Shown here one piece after another: positions 26,705-35,795 of a stretch of 64,000 bases of DNA. The stretch lies in assembly GCF_002252585.1 (NCBI RefSeq), contig NZ_NQLD01000006.1; one strand, given 5' to 3'. Origin of the DNA: Methanocatella intestini (GTDB lineage Archaea; Methanobacteriota; Methanobacteria; Methanobacteriales; Methanobacteriaceae). The notes under the pieces are model-generated. The model did not search any database. It had not been told where the DNA came from and was given only the letters and a program-made list of their open reading frames with translations. The position numbers were made by a program, and so were the translations under genes. How positions within the stretch are numbered: position 1 is the stretch's first letter; the number at the start of each line of letters is the position of its first letter.

Positions 26705-28282
26705 ATGATTTTTAATGATTTAAATTTGAAAAGTAATGACATTAAGTTTATATTAGTTGTCCTTATAATTAGTTCATTATTAGTTGCCCATTACATTCAA
26801 TTTACAGAATCAATCGGAATATACTGTTCTGATGTTTTTGTTTATTTATTAAATGCACTATATTACTCTGGAGCCAATATAAACTCCACATCAACAATTT
26901 ACCTATATCCTTTAATCTCTTTTATAACATCATTATTATTTGATTTGGGATTTAAAAGCGAACTTTCTATTTATTTAGTTACTGGTGTATTCGCAATACT
27001 TGGAAATATTGGATTTTATCTTTTGCTTAGAACCAGATTTAATGAAGTATTGAGTTTAACTGGAACTATAATGTATGCTACTTTTGCACTTAATTTAGCA
27101 TGGTTAGCTAATGGAACTTTGGATATTCCGGCAGTAGCTGTAACTATATGGTGTGTTCTTATCTCATATATGGCTATTAAATTAAATCCAAAATATTATA
27201 TTATAGCTATGCCTCTTTTTGTAATCTGTTTATTTACAAGATATACTGCAGGATTAATCTTGCCCGTTTTAATATTATACTATGTTTATGAAAAAGGATT
27301 TAAAATAACACCTGAAGACAAACCATACATTATTAAAGGAATATTATATTCCATTGGCCTTTTTGTTGTTGTTTTAATTATATTAACTATAATGAGTAAT
27401 TTTGAATTGCCATTAATTCATGAAACTGCAATCAGAGTAGAAGGAAAACGTGGAATGACCGTGAATCAGGCATATAATCCAGATATGAAATACTACTTTA
27501 CCAATTTCCCAGAATTCATTTCTGCTTCAAAAACCACATTTGTAAATTCTACCCCGCTACTTGAAAACTCAACAATAATTTCATGGATAACACTTGGATT
27601 ATTAGCTATTGGAACTATTCTTGGAGGAATGAAACTAAGAATCAAACGCAATAAAGAAAGCATTGGTGCAGCAATTGCATTTTTAATATCTATTGCAACA
27701 TTCACCCATGTCAGTTCCATTGTTACAATAATAATTACATTTGTTGGCCTTTATTTAATTGGTAAAGACTCCAAACATAAGGAATACCTTGCAATGTTAG
27801 GATGGATATTGTCATTTTACATATTCTTTACTTATTTCAATATTAGAGTTAACAGATATATTATTCCAGCCATTCCTCCAATAATATACTTTATTATGCT
27901 TAGTATAGAATTAATTCATGAAAAAATCACTATCAATAAAAATATAATTCCATTAGTTTTAATTATAATGTTTGTAATTCAAGGATTTGCTTTTACATCA
28001 ACTTACGAAGACATTCCAAATTTTAAAGGTCCTGAAGAAATATCAAATTACATAATTCAAAATAATCCAGATTATGAAAACCAGTCAATTGGAGTTTATA
28101 ATTTAAGACCTTATAGCTGGTATTTACAAACAGATGTTGAAGGAATTCCAACAAGCAATATTACATACATAGATCAGTCTAATGTAACATATTACATTTC
28201 TAATAAAGAATTAAGTAATTTAACTAATTATACCCAAGTAAAAAACATAGATGACCTGTATTTATATGAGAAAAATAAGTGA
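26705..28282 (+). CDS. Multi-spanning GT-C glycosyltransferase (ArnT/PMT-like, GT39 superfamily)
   Basis: This 525-residue protein has 10-12 hydrophobic segments across its first ~400 residues and a smaller extracytoplasmic C-terminal part. The first loop has acidic residues (GIYCSDVFVYLLNAL), as in GT-C enzymes, and then LYPLISFITSLLF, GTIMYATFALNLAWL and FTRYTAGLILPVL (the conserved RxxxG region). It likely transfers a sugar from a polyprenyl-phosphate donor to an outward-facing acceptor. The acceptor is unknown. It may be co-transcribed with DGGGPS. Confidence 0.78.
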   Translation: MIFNDLNLKSNDIKFILVVLIISSLLVAHYIQFTESIGIYCSDVFVYLLNALYYSGANINSTSTIYLYPLISFITSLLFDLGFKSELSIYLVTGVFAILGNIGFYLLLRTRFNEVLSLTGTIMYATFALNLAWLANGTLDIPAVAVTIWCVLISYMAIKLNPKYYIIAMPLFVICLFTRYTAGLILPVLILYYVYEKGFKITPEDKPYIIKGILYSIGLFVVVLIILTIMSNFELPLIHETAIRVEGKRGMTVNQAYNPDMKYYFTNFPEFISASKTTFVNSTPLLENSTIISWITLGLLAIGTILGGMKLRIKRNKESIGAAIAFLISIATFTHVSSIVTIIITFVGLYLIGKDSKHKEYLAMLGWILSFYIFFTYFNIRVNRYIIPAIPPIIYFIMLSIELIHEKITINKNIIPLVLIIMFVIQGFAFTSTYEDIPNFKGPEEISNYIIQNNPDYENQSIGVYNLRPYSWYLQTDVEGIPTSNITYIDQSNVTYYISNKELSNLTNYTQVKNIDDLYLYEKNK

Positions 28283-28375
28283 TAATTGCTGCAAACTGAG
28301 AAATATTAGAAACATATATAATAAAATAATTATAAAAATTAACACAATAAAATAAGGCAAAGCAAAGAGGATAAT

Positions 28376-29896
28376 ATGAAAGTTGTATGCTGTAAGAACT
28401 GTGGTGCTAAATACCAACTCGATGATGATGACGACATAAGTGCATTCGAGTGTTCTTCATGTGCAGGAGACTTAGAATTCACTGAAAAATATTCTGATGA
28501 CGACAATTCCTCAAAATCTACAATTTCAACTTCACAAAAGTATGATGATTCTTATATTGTCCAATGTAGCGAATGTGGATTAAAATATAAAATAAATAAA
28601 AACGACAACATACTTGATTACGAGTGTGATAGTTGTGGAGGGTCTTTAAGATATTTAGATAAAAATATGAATAAAGAAGTAGACAAATATCTTGAAGAGA
28701 AAAAAAAGGAAGCTCCTGAAACAGTTTATGAAGAAACTAAAAGTGCTGATGAATACACATCTACTGAAAAGAATACAATAACACCTATACAATCAGTTAC
28801 ACATAAAATAGAAAGTTTTTTCTCAGAAGATCAAATGCAAAAAATTGCAGATGAAGAACTAGAAAAAGAAATGGAACAAAAACCAGCTCCAAGAACTGCA
28901 AGAACTACTATACCTCAAGCAGTTCTATCTAAGTTTGGAAAAGAATTTTCTATTCCTAAATCAAATGATTATAATGTTTTGAAAAAATATCTTAAAGATG
29001 AATTTTTCAAAGGAATGGAAAAGTATTATGTGGACAACCCAGAAACTGAAAAATCCCATAAGTTTTTAGAAAAAATAAGTGATAAATTAACAATAAAGGA
29101 ACCTGACACTAACATCACATCTGAAACTGATGAAAATATTCAAATAAATGAAATTAAGAATTATAGTAACACCAACAATATCCTAATTGCAATTGGATCT
29201 ATAATCTTCGTTTTAAGTATCATAGAAATATTAACTATAGATAGCGGATTTGGTATATTTACATTATTAATTAGTGTGATAGTATTATGTTATGGAATCT
29301 ATAAAACTAGAGACACTAAAGAAACAGAAACTAGAACTAGAATTATCAGAGAACACTTATTAACTCTTCCAGAAGAGTATTATGTTTTCTATAATGTAAA
29401 AATACCTGGATCATCTATAGGTATAAATCATGTAGTTATAGGGCCTTCAGGAATTTATGCGCTTATTTCACAAAAATACAAAGCAAAAAATAAACTAGAT
29501 TCAGAAAATGAAAATCTAAATTTAATTGATTCTATTGAAAATGATGAAAAAATAGAAGAAATTAACTCCAGTTATGGTAGACGCTTTAAGTATACAACCA
29601 AACAAGCAAAATTCTCACAGGACAATAAAATAAAACAAAAATCATTAATACTAGGTGAAAACCTAATTAATTTCCTTAATGAAAACAATATAAGACACTG
29701 TTTTGTTGAACCTTTAGTCGGTTTCATAAATCATGAAGTTGTTGTAATAAACACCCCATTAACTGATGAAGATTTATTTATGGAAGAATTATTACATAAA
29801 ATTGAATATGGTTCTACTAAATTAAATTCTGAAACAATAGACAAATGTGCAGTTTTACTTAACAAATATTCTGCAGATTGTTCTTCAGAATTTTAA
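28376..29896 (+). CDS. Zinc-ribbon / two-TM / NERD-like protein
   Basis: This 506-residue protein starts with two zinc-ribbon-like modules (CCKNCGAKYQL...CSSCAGDL at ~5-31 and CSECGLKYKI...CDSCGGSL at ~64-92). A charged, coiled-coil-prone stretch follows, then two adjacent hydrophobic segments near 267-310. After these comes a domain with the NERD start pattern: LLTLPEEYYVFYNVKIPG, then INHVVIGPSGIYALISQKYKA. NERD is a nuclease-related domain. The canonical E-x-K pair after the GIYAL strand is not clearly kept (SQKYK). The region after it is extended by an acidic insert. Membrane-tethered, function unknown. AGAGGAT precedes the ATG. Confidence 0.75.
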   Translation: MKVVCCKNCGAKYQLDDDDDISAFECSSCAGDLEFTEKYSDDDNSSKSTISTSQKYDDSYIVQCSECGLKYKINKNDNILDYECDSCGGSLRYLDKNMNKEVDKYLEEKKKEAPETVYEETKSADEYTSTEKNTITPIQSVTHKIESFFSEDQMQKIADEELEKEMEQKPAPRTARTTIPQAVLSKFGKEFSIPKSNDYNVLKKYLKDEFFKGMEKYYVDNPETEKSHKFLEKISDKLTIKEPDTNITSETDENIQINEIKNYSNTNNILIAIGSIIFVLSIIEILTIDSGFGIFTLLISVIVLCYGIYKTRDTKETETRTRIIREHLLTLPEEYYVFYNVKIPGSSIGINHVVIGPSGIYALISQKYKAKNKLDSENENLNLIDSIENDEKIEEINSSYGRRFKYTTKQAKFSQDNKIKQKSLILGENLINFLNENNIRHCFVEPLVGFINHEVVVINTPLTDEDLFMEELLHKIEYGSTKLNSETIDKCAVLLNKYSADCSSEF

Positions 29897-30221
29897 CTTT
29901 TTTATTTTTTAAGGGGATTGTCAATAATACCGATTATTGATAGCTTTTCTAATTTTTCTTATTTTCATATTAAAATAGTCATTATTTCTTATTTTAAGTC
30001 TGTAAAATGGTTGCTTTTTCATGTATTTTTGATGGTTTTTTGTGGAGGAAAAAATCAAAAAATACCAAAACAAAAAATTCTCAAAAAAAATTAAAAAACA
30101 AGATTTCTAAAAAGAATAAAAGAAAAATAAAATATAAATTAATGACTAAACCGCAAAAATAAGTAAAATTATCAAATAATAATTTATTGACAAAGTCCTT
30201 AAAAAAAGAATTTAAAAGAAT
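29897..30221. other. AT-rich intergenic region
   Basis: This 325-nt spacer lies between two convergent genes. No convincing gene is present; the only ORFs are short, Lys-rich runs. A perfect 8-bp stem-loop is at 29921-29940. On the minus strand the region is rich in T-runs that can end the NeuA-SpsG transcript. Nothing else is visible. Confidence 0.5.
29921..29940 (+). terminator. Stem-loop with downstream T-rich tract after NERD-like gene
   Basis: TCAATAAT (29921-29928) and ATTATTGA (29933-29940) form a perfect hairpin with loop ACCG. It is followed by several T-runs on the plus strand (29944-29980), the usual context for archaeal termination. The minus-strand side is A-rich, so it serves the plus-strand gene. 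Confidence 0.5.
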
Positions 30222-31889
30222 TTATTTAGAATTATCTAAATTAAATTCCCTATATTTAGATTTAACAACACCCCAAACTTCTTCAAAACCATGTTTTAAA
30301 TCAATTTCCAACATTTTGTTATTCATTGCTTGTCTAAGTTCAAAATCATTAGCTACAATATTGAATTGTTCTATAATATCTTCTTGAGATAAATAAGATC
30401 CCATTCCCATATTCACAAATCCATGTTCAGGACTTCCAAAGAGAGTTCTTTCCTCTCTTTCATCCTTACATATAACAATACATGGAACGCCTAAAGAACA
30501 GACCTGATACATAATTCTCCCACCAGAAGTGAAAATAATATCTGCAGAAATCATAAAGTCACTAATAGACTCCACAGTTGTATAAAATTGAACATTTTTC
30601 ATAAATTCATATTTAGATACTAATTCATCATAATTTTCATGTCCTGAACCTAAAATAACATTAATTCTGCCAGAAAAACCACTAGCTAAAAGAGCATCTA
30701 AAACTTTTTGAGATAAATTAAGTGTATCATTTGGAGCAAAATCAATCAAAACATTCCTAACATCATTTGTAATTATTTTTGGCTGATGCAAATAAAATTC
30801 ATCTTTTAAAATGTAGTATTCATGCCCTACAAAGAATTTATCATCACTTTCATGCTCATATAATGAATCAAATACTAAATCTGCAAGATCAGAACCACTT
30901 CCAAAATCTTCAAAATTGATTATATAATAACCTCTACTTGTTAAATCCACCATATAATCATAAGAAGTATTTCCTACATCATTGATGACGATTTTTGGAT
31001 TGAAATGTTCAAACAAACCCAGTAAATCAGATTTACCTTCGTATGTTTGATATTTGTAATTATAACCTTCAATAATGTCAATTCCTAACTGATGGTTCCT
31101 GTTAATAAAGAATACCACATCATGGAATACAAGTTTTGATGCCATTGACAAACAACGATACATATGTCCAGTTCCAATCTGGTCATAAGCATCGACAACA
31201 AAAGCTATTTTCATTTTTCTAAGGTAATTATTTGCAATCCACCAATCTTCATAAGTATTTATTTCAACACTTTCTTCACGAGAAATCTCAATTAAATCTA
31301 TATTTAAACCTAAACGTGATGTTTCAGTTACAAAATTACGGCGAGTAGCTAATATACCTCCAGTTTCTTTAAAAGTTTTAGGAAGTAAATCCCTATACAA
31401 TCTTTCAGAATAAAATGGAAAATACCTCCTATTTTCATCATCAAATCCCCATCTTAAATTTTTATCATCAACAACAGAAATTACACTATCAATATTAAAA
31501 TCAGCGAATTTTTCAATAGCTTTATCTAATGTTTCAGTTTTTAATAACGGAGAAGAAGGTTGAATTGTAATTACAATATCATATTCATCAAAAGCCTGTT
31601 TTTCTTTTTGTAACATTGCACCATAAATAACAGTATCCAATAATGTTTCATCAGTAGCTAATTCTACAGGACGCTTCACAACACTAGTACCATACTTTTC
31701 AACAATTGATGCAATTTCAGAATCCTCAGTAGACACTACCACATCATCAACATATTGTGATGCTTTTGCTATATCTATCGAGTAATAAATAAGAGGTTTT
31801 TCACCAAGCAAACGTAAATTTTTACGAGGAATATTTTTTGAATAACCCCTAGCAGGAATCACCACCAATATCTTATTATTTTCAAACAT
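30222..31889 (-). CDS. Bifunctional acylneuraminate cytidylyltransferase (NeuA-like) / SpsG-PseG-like glycan hydrolase
   Basis: This is a 555-residue fusion. Residues 1-~228 are a CMP-nonulosonate synthetase domain: ILVVIPARGYSKNIPRKNL, KPLIYYSIDIAKAS, DDVVVSTEDSEIASI and QPSSPLLKTETLD. Residues ~231-555 start afresh with MKIAFVVDAYDQIGTGHMYRC, the signature of SpsG/PseG proteins (GT-B fold, UDP-sugar hydrolase in pseudaminic/legionaminic acid pathways), with SDFMISADIIFTSGGRIMYQV near the C-terminus. Together they could make and activate a nonulosonic sugar for surface glycans. No synthase (NeuB) is nearby. GGGAT precedes the ATG. Monocistronic. Confidence 0.88.
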   Translation of the reverse strand: MFENNKILVVIPARGYSKNIPRKNLRLLGEKPLIYYSIDIAKASQYVDDVVVSTEDSEIASIVEKYGTSVVKRPVELATDETLLDTVIYGAMLQKEKQAFDEYDIVITIQPSSPLLKTETLDKAIEKFADFNIDSVISVVDDKNLRWGFDDENRRYFPFYSERLYRDLLPKTFKETGGILATRRNFVTETSRLGLNIDLIEISREESVEINTYEDWWIANNYLRKMKIAFVVDAYDQIGTGHMYRCLSMASKLVFHDVVFFINRNHQLGIDIIEGYNYKYQTYEGKSDLLGLFEHFNPKIVINDVGNTSYDYMVDLTSRGYYIINFEDFGSGSDLADLVFDSLYEHESDDKFFVGHEYYILKDEFYLHQPKIITNDVRNVLIDFAPNDTLNLSQKVLDALLASGFSGRINVILGSGHENYDELVSKYEFMKNVQFYTTVESISDFMISADIIFTSGGRIMYQVCSLGVPCIVICKDEREERTLFGSPEHGFVNMGMGSYLSQEDIIEQFNIVANDFELRQAMNNKMLEIDLKHGFEEVWGVVKSKYREFNLDNSK

Positions 31890-31972
31890 ATATATCCCTA
31901 AATTACAAAATTTATTTAAACGTTACTAAATAATATAATAATACTAATATTAAATCTTTTAGGTGTTAATGA

Positions 31973-33019
31973 ATGAAAAATATGACAAAAGAGTTGTTAG
32001 ACAAAATAAATGAAATAGCTACTCCAGTAAAAATAATGCATGTCTGTGGTTCACATGAACATGCAATTATGGAAAATGGAATAAGGTCTTTACTTCCTCC
32101 AGAAGTAGAAATTATTGCGGGGCCTGGTTGTCCTGTATGTGTTGTACCTTCCCGTGAAATTGATGAATGTTTAGAATTAGTCGACAAAGGAGTTACAGTA
32201 ACTACTTTTGGAGATATGTTAAGAGTTCCAGGTTCTGAACGTTCTCTTGCAGAAGCAAAAGCAGAAGGTGGAGATGTAAGAGTAGTATATGGAATCAATA
32301 AAGCTATTGAAATAGCCAAAAAAGAAGACAATGATGTTGTATTTATGGCTGCAGGATTTGAAACCACAGCACCAACAACTGCTGCAGAAATTTTATCCAA
32401 ACCTCCTGAAAACTTTTCAGTGTTATCCTGTCACAGATTAATCCCCCCAGCTATCGATTATTTAATAAATTCTGGAGAAACTAATCTTAATGCATTAATT
32501 GAACCAGGACATGTTTGTACAATTATTGGAACTAAACCTTTTGAATATCTCTCAACAGATTACGGCATACCTCAGGCAGTTGCCGGATTTAATCCATTAG
32601 ACATTTTAATGTCTGTTTATATGATTTTAAGGCAAATACGTGATGAAACACCTAAAATAGATAACGAATACCATAGAGCAGTTAGAGATGAAGGAAATGT
32701 AATAGCTCAAAAAGTTATCGACCAAGTATTTGAAGTAGGCAGCAGAGAATGGAGAGGATTTCCAAAAATACCTAATTCCATCTTAGAAATTAAAGATGAA
32801 TTCAGCCAGTATAACGCAAGAGTCAAATATGATATTGAAGTAAAAGATGTTAAAGAAGCTCCTAAAGGATGTATTTGCGGACCTATTTTAAGAGGATTGG
32901 CTAGACCTGAAGACTGTAAATTATTTAGAAAAACCTGCAATCCACTCCATCCAATTGGGGCATGTATGGTCAGTAAAGAAGGAACCTGTAACATAGCTCA
33001 CAGATATTCAAGGGATTAA
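31973..33019 (+). CDS. hypD: Hydrogenase maturation protein HypD
   Basis: HypD is the iron-sulfur scaffold where the Fe(CN)2CO centre of [NiFe] hydrogenases is built with HypC. The protein has 348 residues. Conserved motifs are HVCGSHEHAI, GPGCPVCVVPSREID, TFGDMLRVPGS, AAGFETTAPTTA and, at the C-terminus, CICGPILRGLARPEDCKLF with CNPLHPIGACMVSKEGTCNIAHRY (cluster cysteines). AGGTG lies 8 nt before the ATG. It supports the hydrogenases essential to this hydrogenotroph. Followed 1 nt later by the phosphatase gene. Confidence 0.96.
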   Translation: MKNMTKELLDKINEIATPVKIMHVCGSHEHAIMENGIRSLLPPEVEIIAGPGCPVCVVPSREIDECLELVDKGVTVTTFGDMLRVPGSERSLAEAKAEGGDVRVVYGINKAIEIAKKEDNDVVFMAAGFETTAPTTAAEILSKPPENFSVLSCHRLIPPAIDYLINSGETNLNALIEPGHVCTIIGTKPFEYLSTDYGIPQAVAGFNPLDILMSVYMILRQIRDETPKIDNEYHRAVRDEGNVIAQKVIDQVFEVGSREWRGFPKIPNSILEIKDEFSQYNARVKYDIEVKDVKEAPKGCICGPILRGLARPEDCKLFRKTCNPLHPIGACMVSKEGTCNIAHRYSRD

Positions 33020-33020
33020 G

Positions 33021-33725
33021 ATGAATATAGACGCAATAGCTGTAGATATTGATGGAACAATAACTGATAATAAAAGAAGACTTTGTTACTCAGCTATGGA
33101 ATCTATACGAAAAGCAGAAGATGCAGGAGTTCCTACAATTATCGTAACTGGAAATATTGTAACCTATGCTTATGCAACATTAGTACTCCTTGGAGCTAGT
33201 GGAGGAGTAGTAAGTGAAAATGGTGGCGTAATATTCAAAGAAAATTACAACAACAACCAGATAAAAACAATAGTTGATAGAACTTATGTAACTGCTGCTG
33301 ATGAACACTTAAAAGAAACATTAGGTCCGAAATTTGATAAACACATTTCAAATGACAATATGTACAGGTTAACTGAAAGTGTATTTTACAAAACTATAAC
33401 TAAAAAAGAGCTTGAAGAAGGTTTGGAAGGCTTTGAATATTTAGATAAAATAGAATTATACGATAGCGGATTTGCCCTACATGTTACAGACAAAAGAGTA
33501 AATAAAGGAAGTTCCTTAAAGTACCTTTGTCAGGAAATTGGCATTGACATGAATAATGTAATGGCTATGGGAGACAGTGAAAACGATGAAGCATTTCTAA
33601 AAGAAGCTGGAATGAAGGTAGCTGTTGGAAATGCTGAAGATTCCTTAAAAAAAAATAGTGATTATATCTGCACAAACAGCTATGGTGATGGTGTAAAGGA
33701 AGCTATTGAAAAATTTGTATTATAG
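33021..33725 (+). CDS. Phosphoglycolate phosphatase (archaeal HAD type)
   Basis: This 234-residue HAD-superfamily protein of the archaeal TA0175 type hydrolyses 2-phosphoglycolate. Motif I is VDIDGTITDNKRR, motif II IIVTGNIVTYAYATL, the Lys of motif III is in VNKGSSLKYL, and motif IV is MAMGDSENDEAFL. The C2-type cap lies between II and III. The start overlaps the end of hypD closely (1-nt gap) with GGGATT as ribosome site, and it precedes the TldE-like gene by 10 nt. Function is assigned by family only. Confidence 0.9.
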   Translation: MNIDAIAVDIDGTITDNKRRLCYSAMESIRKAEDAGVPTIIVTGNIVTYAYATLVLLGASGGVVSENGGVIFKENYNNNQIKTIVDRTYVTAADEHLKETLGPKFDKHISNDNMYRLTESVFYKTITKKELEEGLEGFEYLDKIELYDSGFALHVTDKRVNKGSSLKYLCQEIGIDMNNVMAMGDSENDEAFLKEAGMKVAVGNAEDSLKKNSDYICTNSYGDGVKEAIEKFVL

Positions 33726-33735
33726 AGCTGATAGA

Positions 33736-35046
33736 ATGATATATGAAATAGCTGAAAAATGTGAAAAAGAAGTTAAAAAAATCTGTGATGATTATGAAGT
33801 ATATGTCAGTACAGGAAAAACAATAGAACTTGATTCTAAAAACGATGAATTAAATTTTGCAAAAGAAGAAATTACCCAAGGAATTGGAATTAGAATATTA
33901 AAAGACAATAAAATGGGCTTTGCATTTACTTCAGATTTAAATAAAATTAACCAAACTGCTCTGCAAGCTCTGGAAAATACCAAATTAAATAATCCTGATA
34001 AAAATTATGCATTTTCACAGGAAGAAAAAGTAAATGAAATTGATAAACTATATGATAAAAAATTTGAAAATTTAGACTTGGATGAAACTATTGATTTTCT
34101 GAATAATATCATAACAAAAGCTAATGAAACCAAATGTGAAGTAACTTCAGCAGGATTTTCAGCAAGCCGTGGAGAATCAATTATATTGAATTCAAATGGA
34201 GTTTCAATTGCTGATAAAAGCACTGGATTTGGTGCTGGATTATCTGTAAATATTGAAGAAAAAGGAAATGTAGCTACAGCATATGATTCTGTCTCTTCAA
34301 GATTTTATGATCTGGATGGTGACAAATTAGCTGAAGATGTGTGTAAATTAGCTATGGAATCTGTTGATACAAAACCTGTTGAAACTAACGATTATGATGT
34401 GGTTCTTGATTATTATGCTGCTACTGGTCTTTTATCTACTTTTTTAGCAGCATTCAATGGAGAAAACGTTCAAAGACGAAGATCCATACTTCATGACAAA
34501 ATGAATAGTGAAATTGTAAGCTCTAACTTATCAATAACAAATGATGCCACTTTAGAAAAAGGAATGTATTCTGCAAAATGTGACGGTGAAGGAACTGTAT
34601 CCAAAAAAACCAACCTTGTAGAAAATGGTGTTTTAAAATCATTTATGTATGATATTTACACAGCAAATAAAGAAAATACAACAAGTACCGGAAATGGTTA
34701 TAGAAACTCATACCTATCTACACCATCAGTCAGTCCGTCAAATATAATTCTTGATTTTGATGAAAAAATAGGAATAGACGAAATAGCCCAAGGAGTTTTA
34801 ACTACCAGTGTTTTAGGAGCACATACTGCAAATCCTATTTCCGGTGATTTTTCCGTAGAAGCAAGTAATGCTTTTAAAATAGAAAATGGTGAGATTAGCT
34901 ACCCTATAAATAAAGCAATGATTTCTGGAAATATATTTGAAATATTGAAAAAAAGTGAAGGTGTCAAATCCGAAATTAAACAATACGGACCATTTATCCT
35001 TCCAAAAATCTTAGTCCACAACTTAAGAGTTGTTGGACAACATTAA
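33736..35046 (+). CDS. TldD/PmbA family protein (TldE/PmbA-like)
   Basis: This 436-residue protein belongs to the TldD/PmbA family of peptide-processing enzymes. It lacks an HExxxH zinc motif anywhere, so it resembles the non-catalytic partner TldE/PmbA. Family-like parts are GIGIRILKDNKMGFAFTSDL, VTSAGFSASRGESIILNSNG, GEGTVSKKTNLVENGVLKSF and the C-terminal region with NPISGDFSVEASNAF. The longest frame begins at TTG 33706 inside the preceding gene; I choose ATG 33736. A catalytic TldD partner would be expected elsewhere. Confidence 0.88.
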   Translation: MIYEIAEKCEKEVKKICDDYEVYVSTGKTIELDSKNDELNFAKEEITQGIGIRILKDNKMGFAFTSDLNKINQTALQALENTKLNNPDKNYAFSQEEKVNEIDKLYDKKFENLDLDETIDFLNNIITKANETKCEVTSAGFSASRGESIILNSNGVSIADKSTGFGAGLSVNIEEKGNVATAYDSVSSRFYDLDGDKLAEDVCKLAMESVDTKPVETNDYDVVLDYYAATGLLSTFLAAFNGENVQRRRSILHDKMNSEIVSSNLSITNDATLEKGMYSAKCDGEGTVSKKTNLVENGVLKSFMYDIYTANKENTTSTGNGYRNSYLSTPSVSPSNIILDFDEKIGIDEIAQGVLTTSVLGAHTANPISGDFSVEASNAFKIENGEISYPINKAMISGNIFEILKKSEGVKSEIKQYGPFILPKILVHNLRVVGQH

Positions 35047-35297
35047 ATTTTTTTTAATTTTCGTCTGTAATTATCAATAGTAGATGAAGAGTAATCTGTT
35101 GACAGGTATTTACCTACTAACTCTTTATTTTTATCAAAGTCCTTAAGTTGAGTTTGAGAAGCTTTTTCAATTTCTCTTTCTAAATTTTTAATCCTGTTAT
35201 CAAATGTTCTTTCAGATTTAAAGACATCCACATTAGTTTTACGAGAAATTCTTTTAATTTCTTCATCTATATCTATTTCTTCATTATTTTTAGCCAT
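35043..35297 (-). CDS. Small charged coiled-coil protein, unknown function
   Basis: This 84-residue protein is rich in Lys, Glu, Asp and Arg. A heptad-like stretch RTFDNRIKNLEREIEKASQ near the middle suggests a coiled coil, and the C-terminus is basic (YRRKLKKI). There is no signal or membrane segment. It lies 8 nt downstream of the GyrI-like gene and overlaps the end of the opposing TldE-like gene by 4 nt. It is the last gene of a moeA-GyrI-like unit. I do not recognise a family. Confidence 0.65.
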   Translation of the reverse strand: MAKNNEEIDIDEEIKRISRKTNVDVFKSERTFDNRIKNLEREIEKASQTQLKDFDKNKELVGKYLSTDYSSSTIDNYRRKLKKI

Positions 35298-35305
35298 AAT
35301 ATGAC

Positions 35306-35767
35306 CTACATTTTAATGATTGGCAATCTTATTTCAGTGACATATTCATCTTCACTGTCAGCATTGTGAATATTTTTTATTAAAACTTCAGTAGGTGAAC
35401 CAATAATATCATAATTGTTCTCTTGAGCTACTTTAACCATTGTATCATAGCTATCTAAAATATTATCAATAGAACCTTCATGAATTCCGCTTAAAACACC
35501 ATGTTCGAATAAATCTGCAGTTTTAATAATGTCTTTTGCTTGTGCATCACCTTCAATAGCTATACCTACATCAAACACAGCATCTCCTTGATTTACACTA
35601 TGTCTTGGAGAGTAGTAAATTATAAAAGGTTCTCCAATGGTTTTAATTTCTTCTGTTTCAACCCAGTCCATCAATTTAGAAAGCAATATTTCTAAATCGG
35701 AAATTGGTCCTTTATAATTAATAACAGCTATTTTTTGATCAGGAATAATTTTATCTTGAATTTGCAT
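35306..35767 (-). CDS. GyrI-like / AraC effector-binding domain protein
   Basis: This 153-residue protein consists of a stand-alone GyrI-like small-molecule-binding domain with two SHS2 repeats. Landmarks are KIAVINYKGPISDLEILLSKL, EPFIIYYSPRHSV, FDVGIAIEG and the end YVTEIRLPI. It has no DNA-binding domain, so it binds or hydrolyses a ligand without being a regulator itself. The longest frame begins with GTG at 35776, which forms part of AGGTGA; the real start is ATG 35767. 28 nt downstream of moeA. Confidence 0.8.
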   Translation of the reverse strand: MQIQDKIIPDQKIAVINYKGPISDLEILLSKLMDWVETEEIKTIGEPFIIYYSPRHSVNQGDAVFDVGIAIEGDAQAKDIIKTADLFEHGVLSGIHEGSIDNILDSYDTMVKVAQENNYDIIGSPTEVLIKNIHNADSEDEYVTEIRLPIIKM

Positions 35768-35795
35768 TTGATTCACCTTTTTTTATTTAATATTT

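Noticed and set aside
28283..28320. Possible C/D box small RNA
   Set aside because: A GTGATAA and a CTGA-like sequence occur, but the box spacing and second pair are missing.
30031..30093. Short ORF in the gap after the NERD-like gene
   Set aside because: About 20 codons, Lys-rich, and no ribosome site; typical of AT-rich spacer.
31966..32400. Antisense ORF under hypD
   Set aside because: HypD is certain on the other strand, and the ORF has Ser/Thr/Pro shadow composition and no ribosome site.
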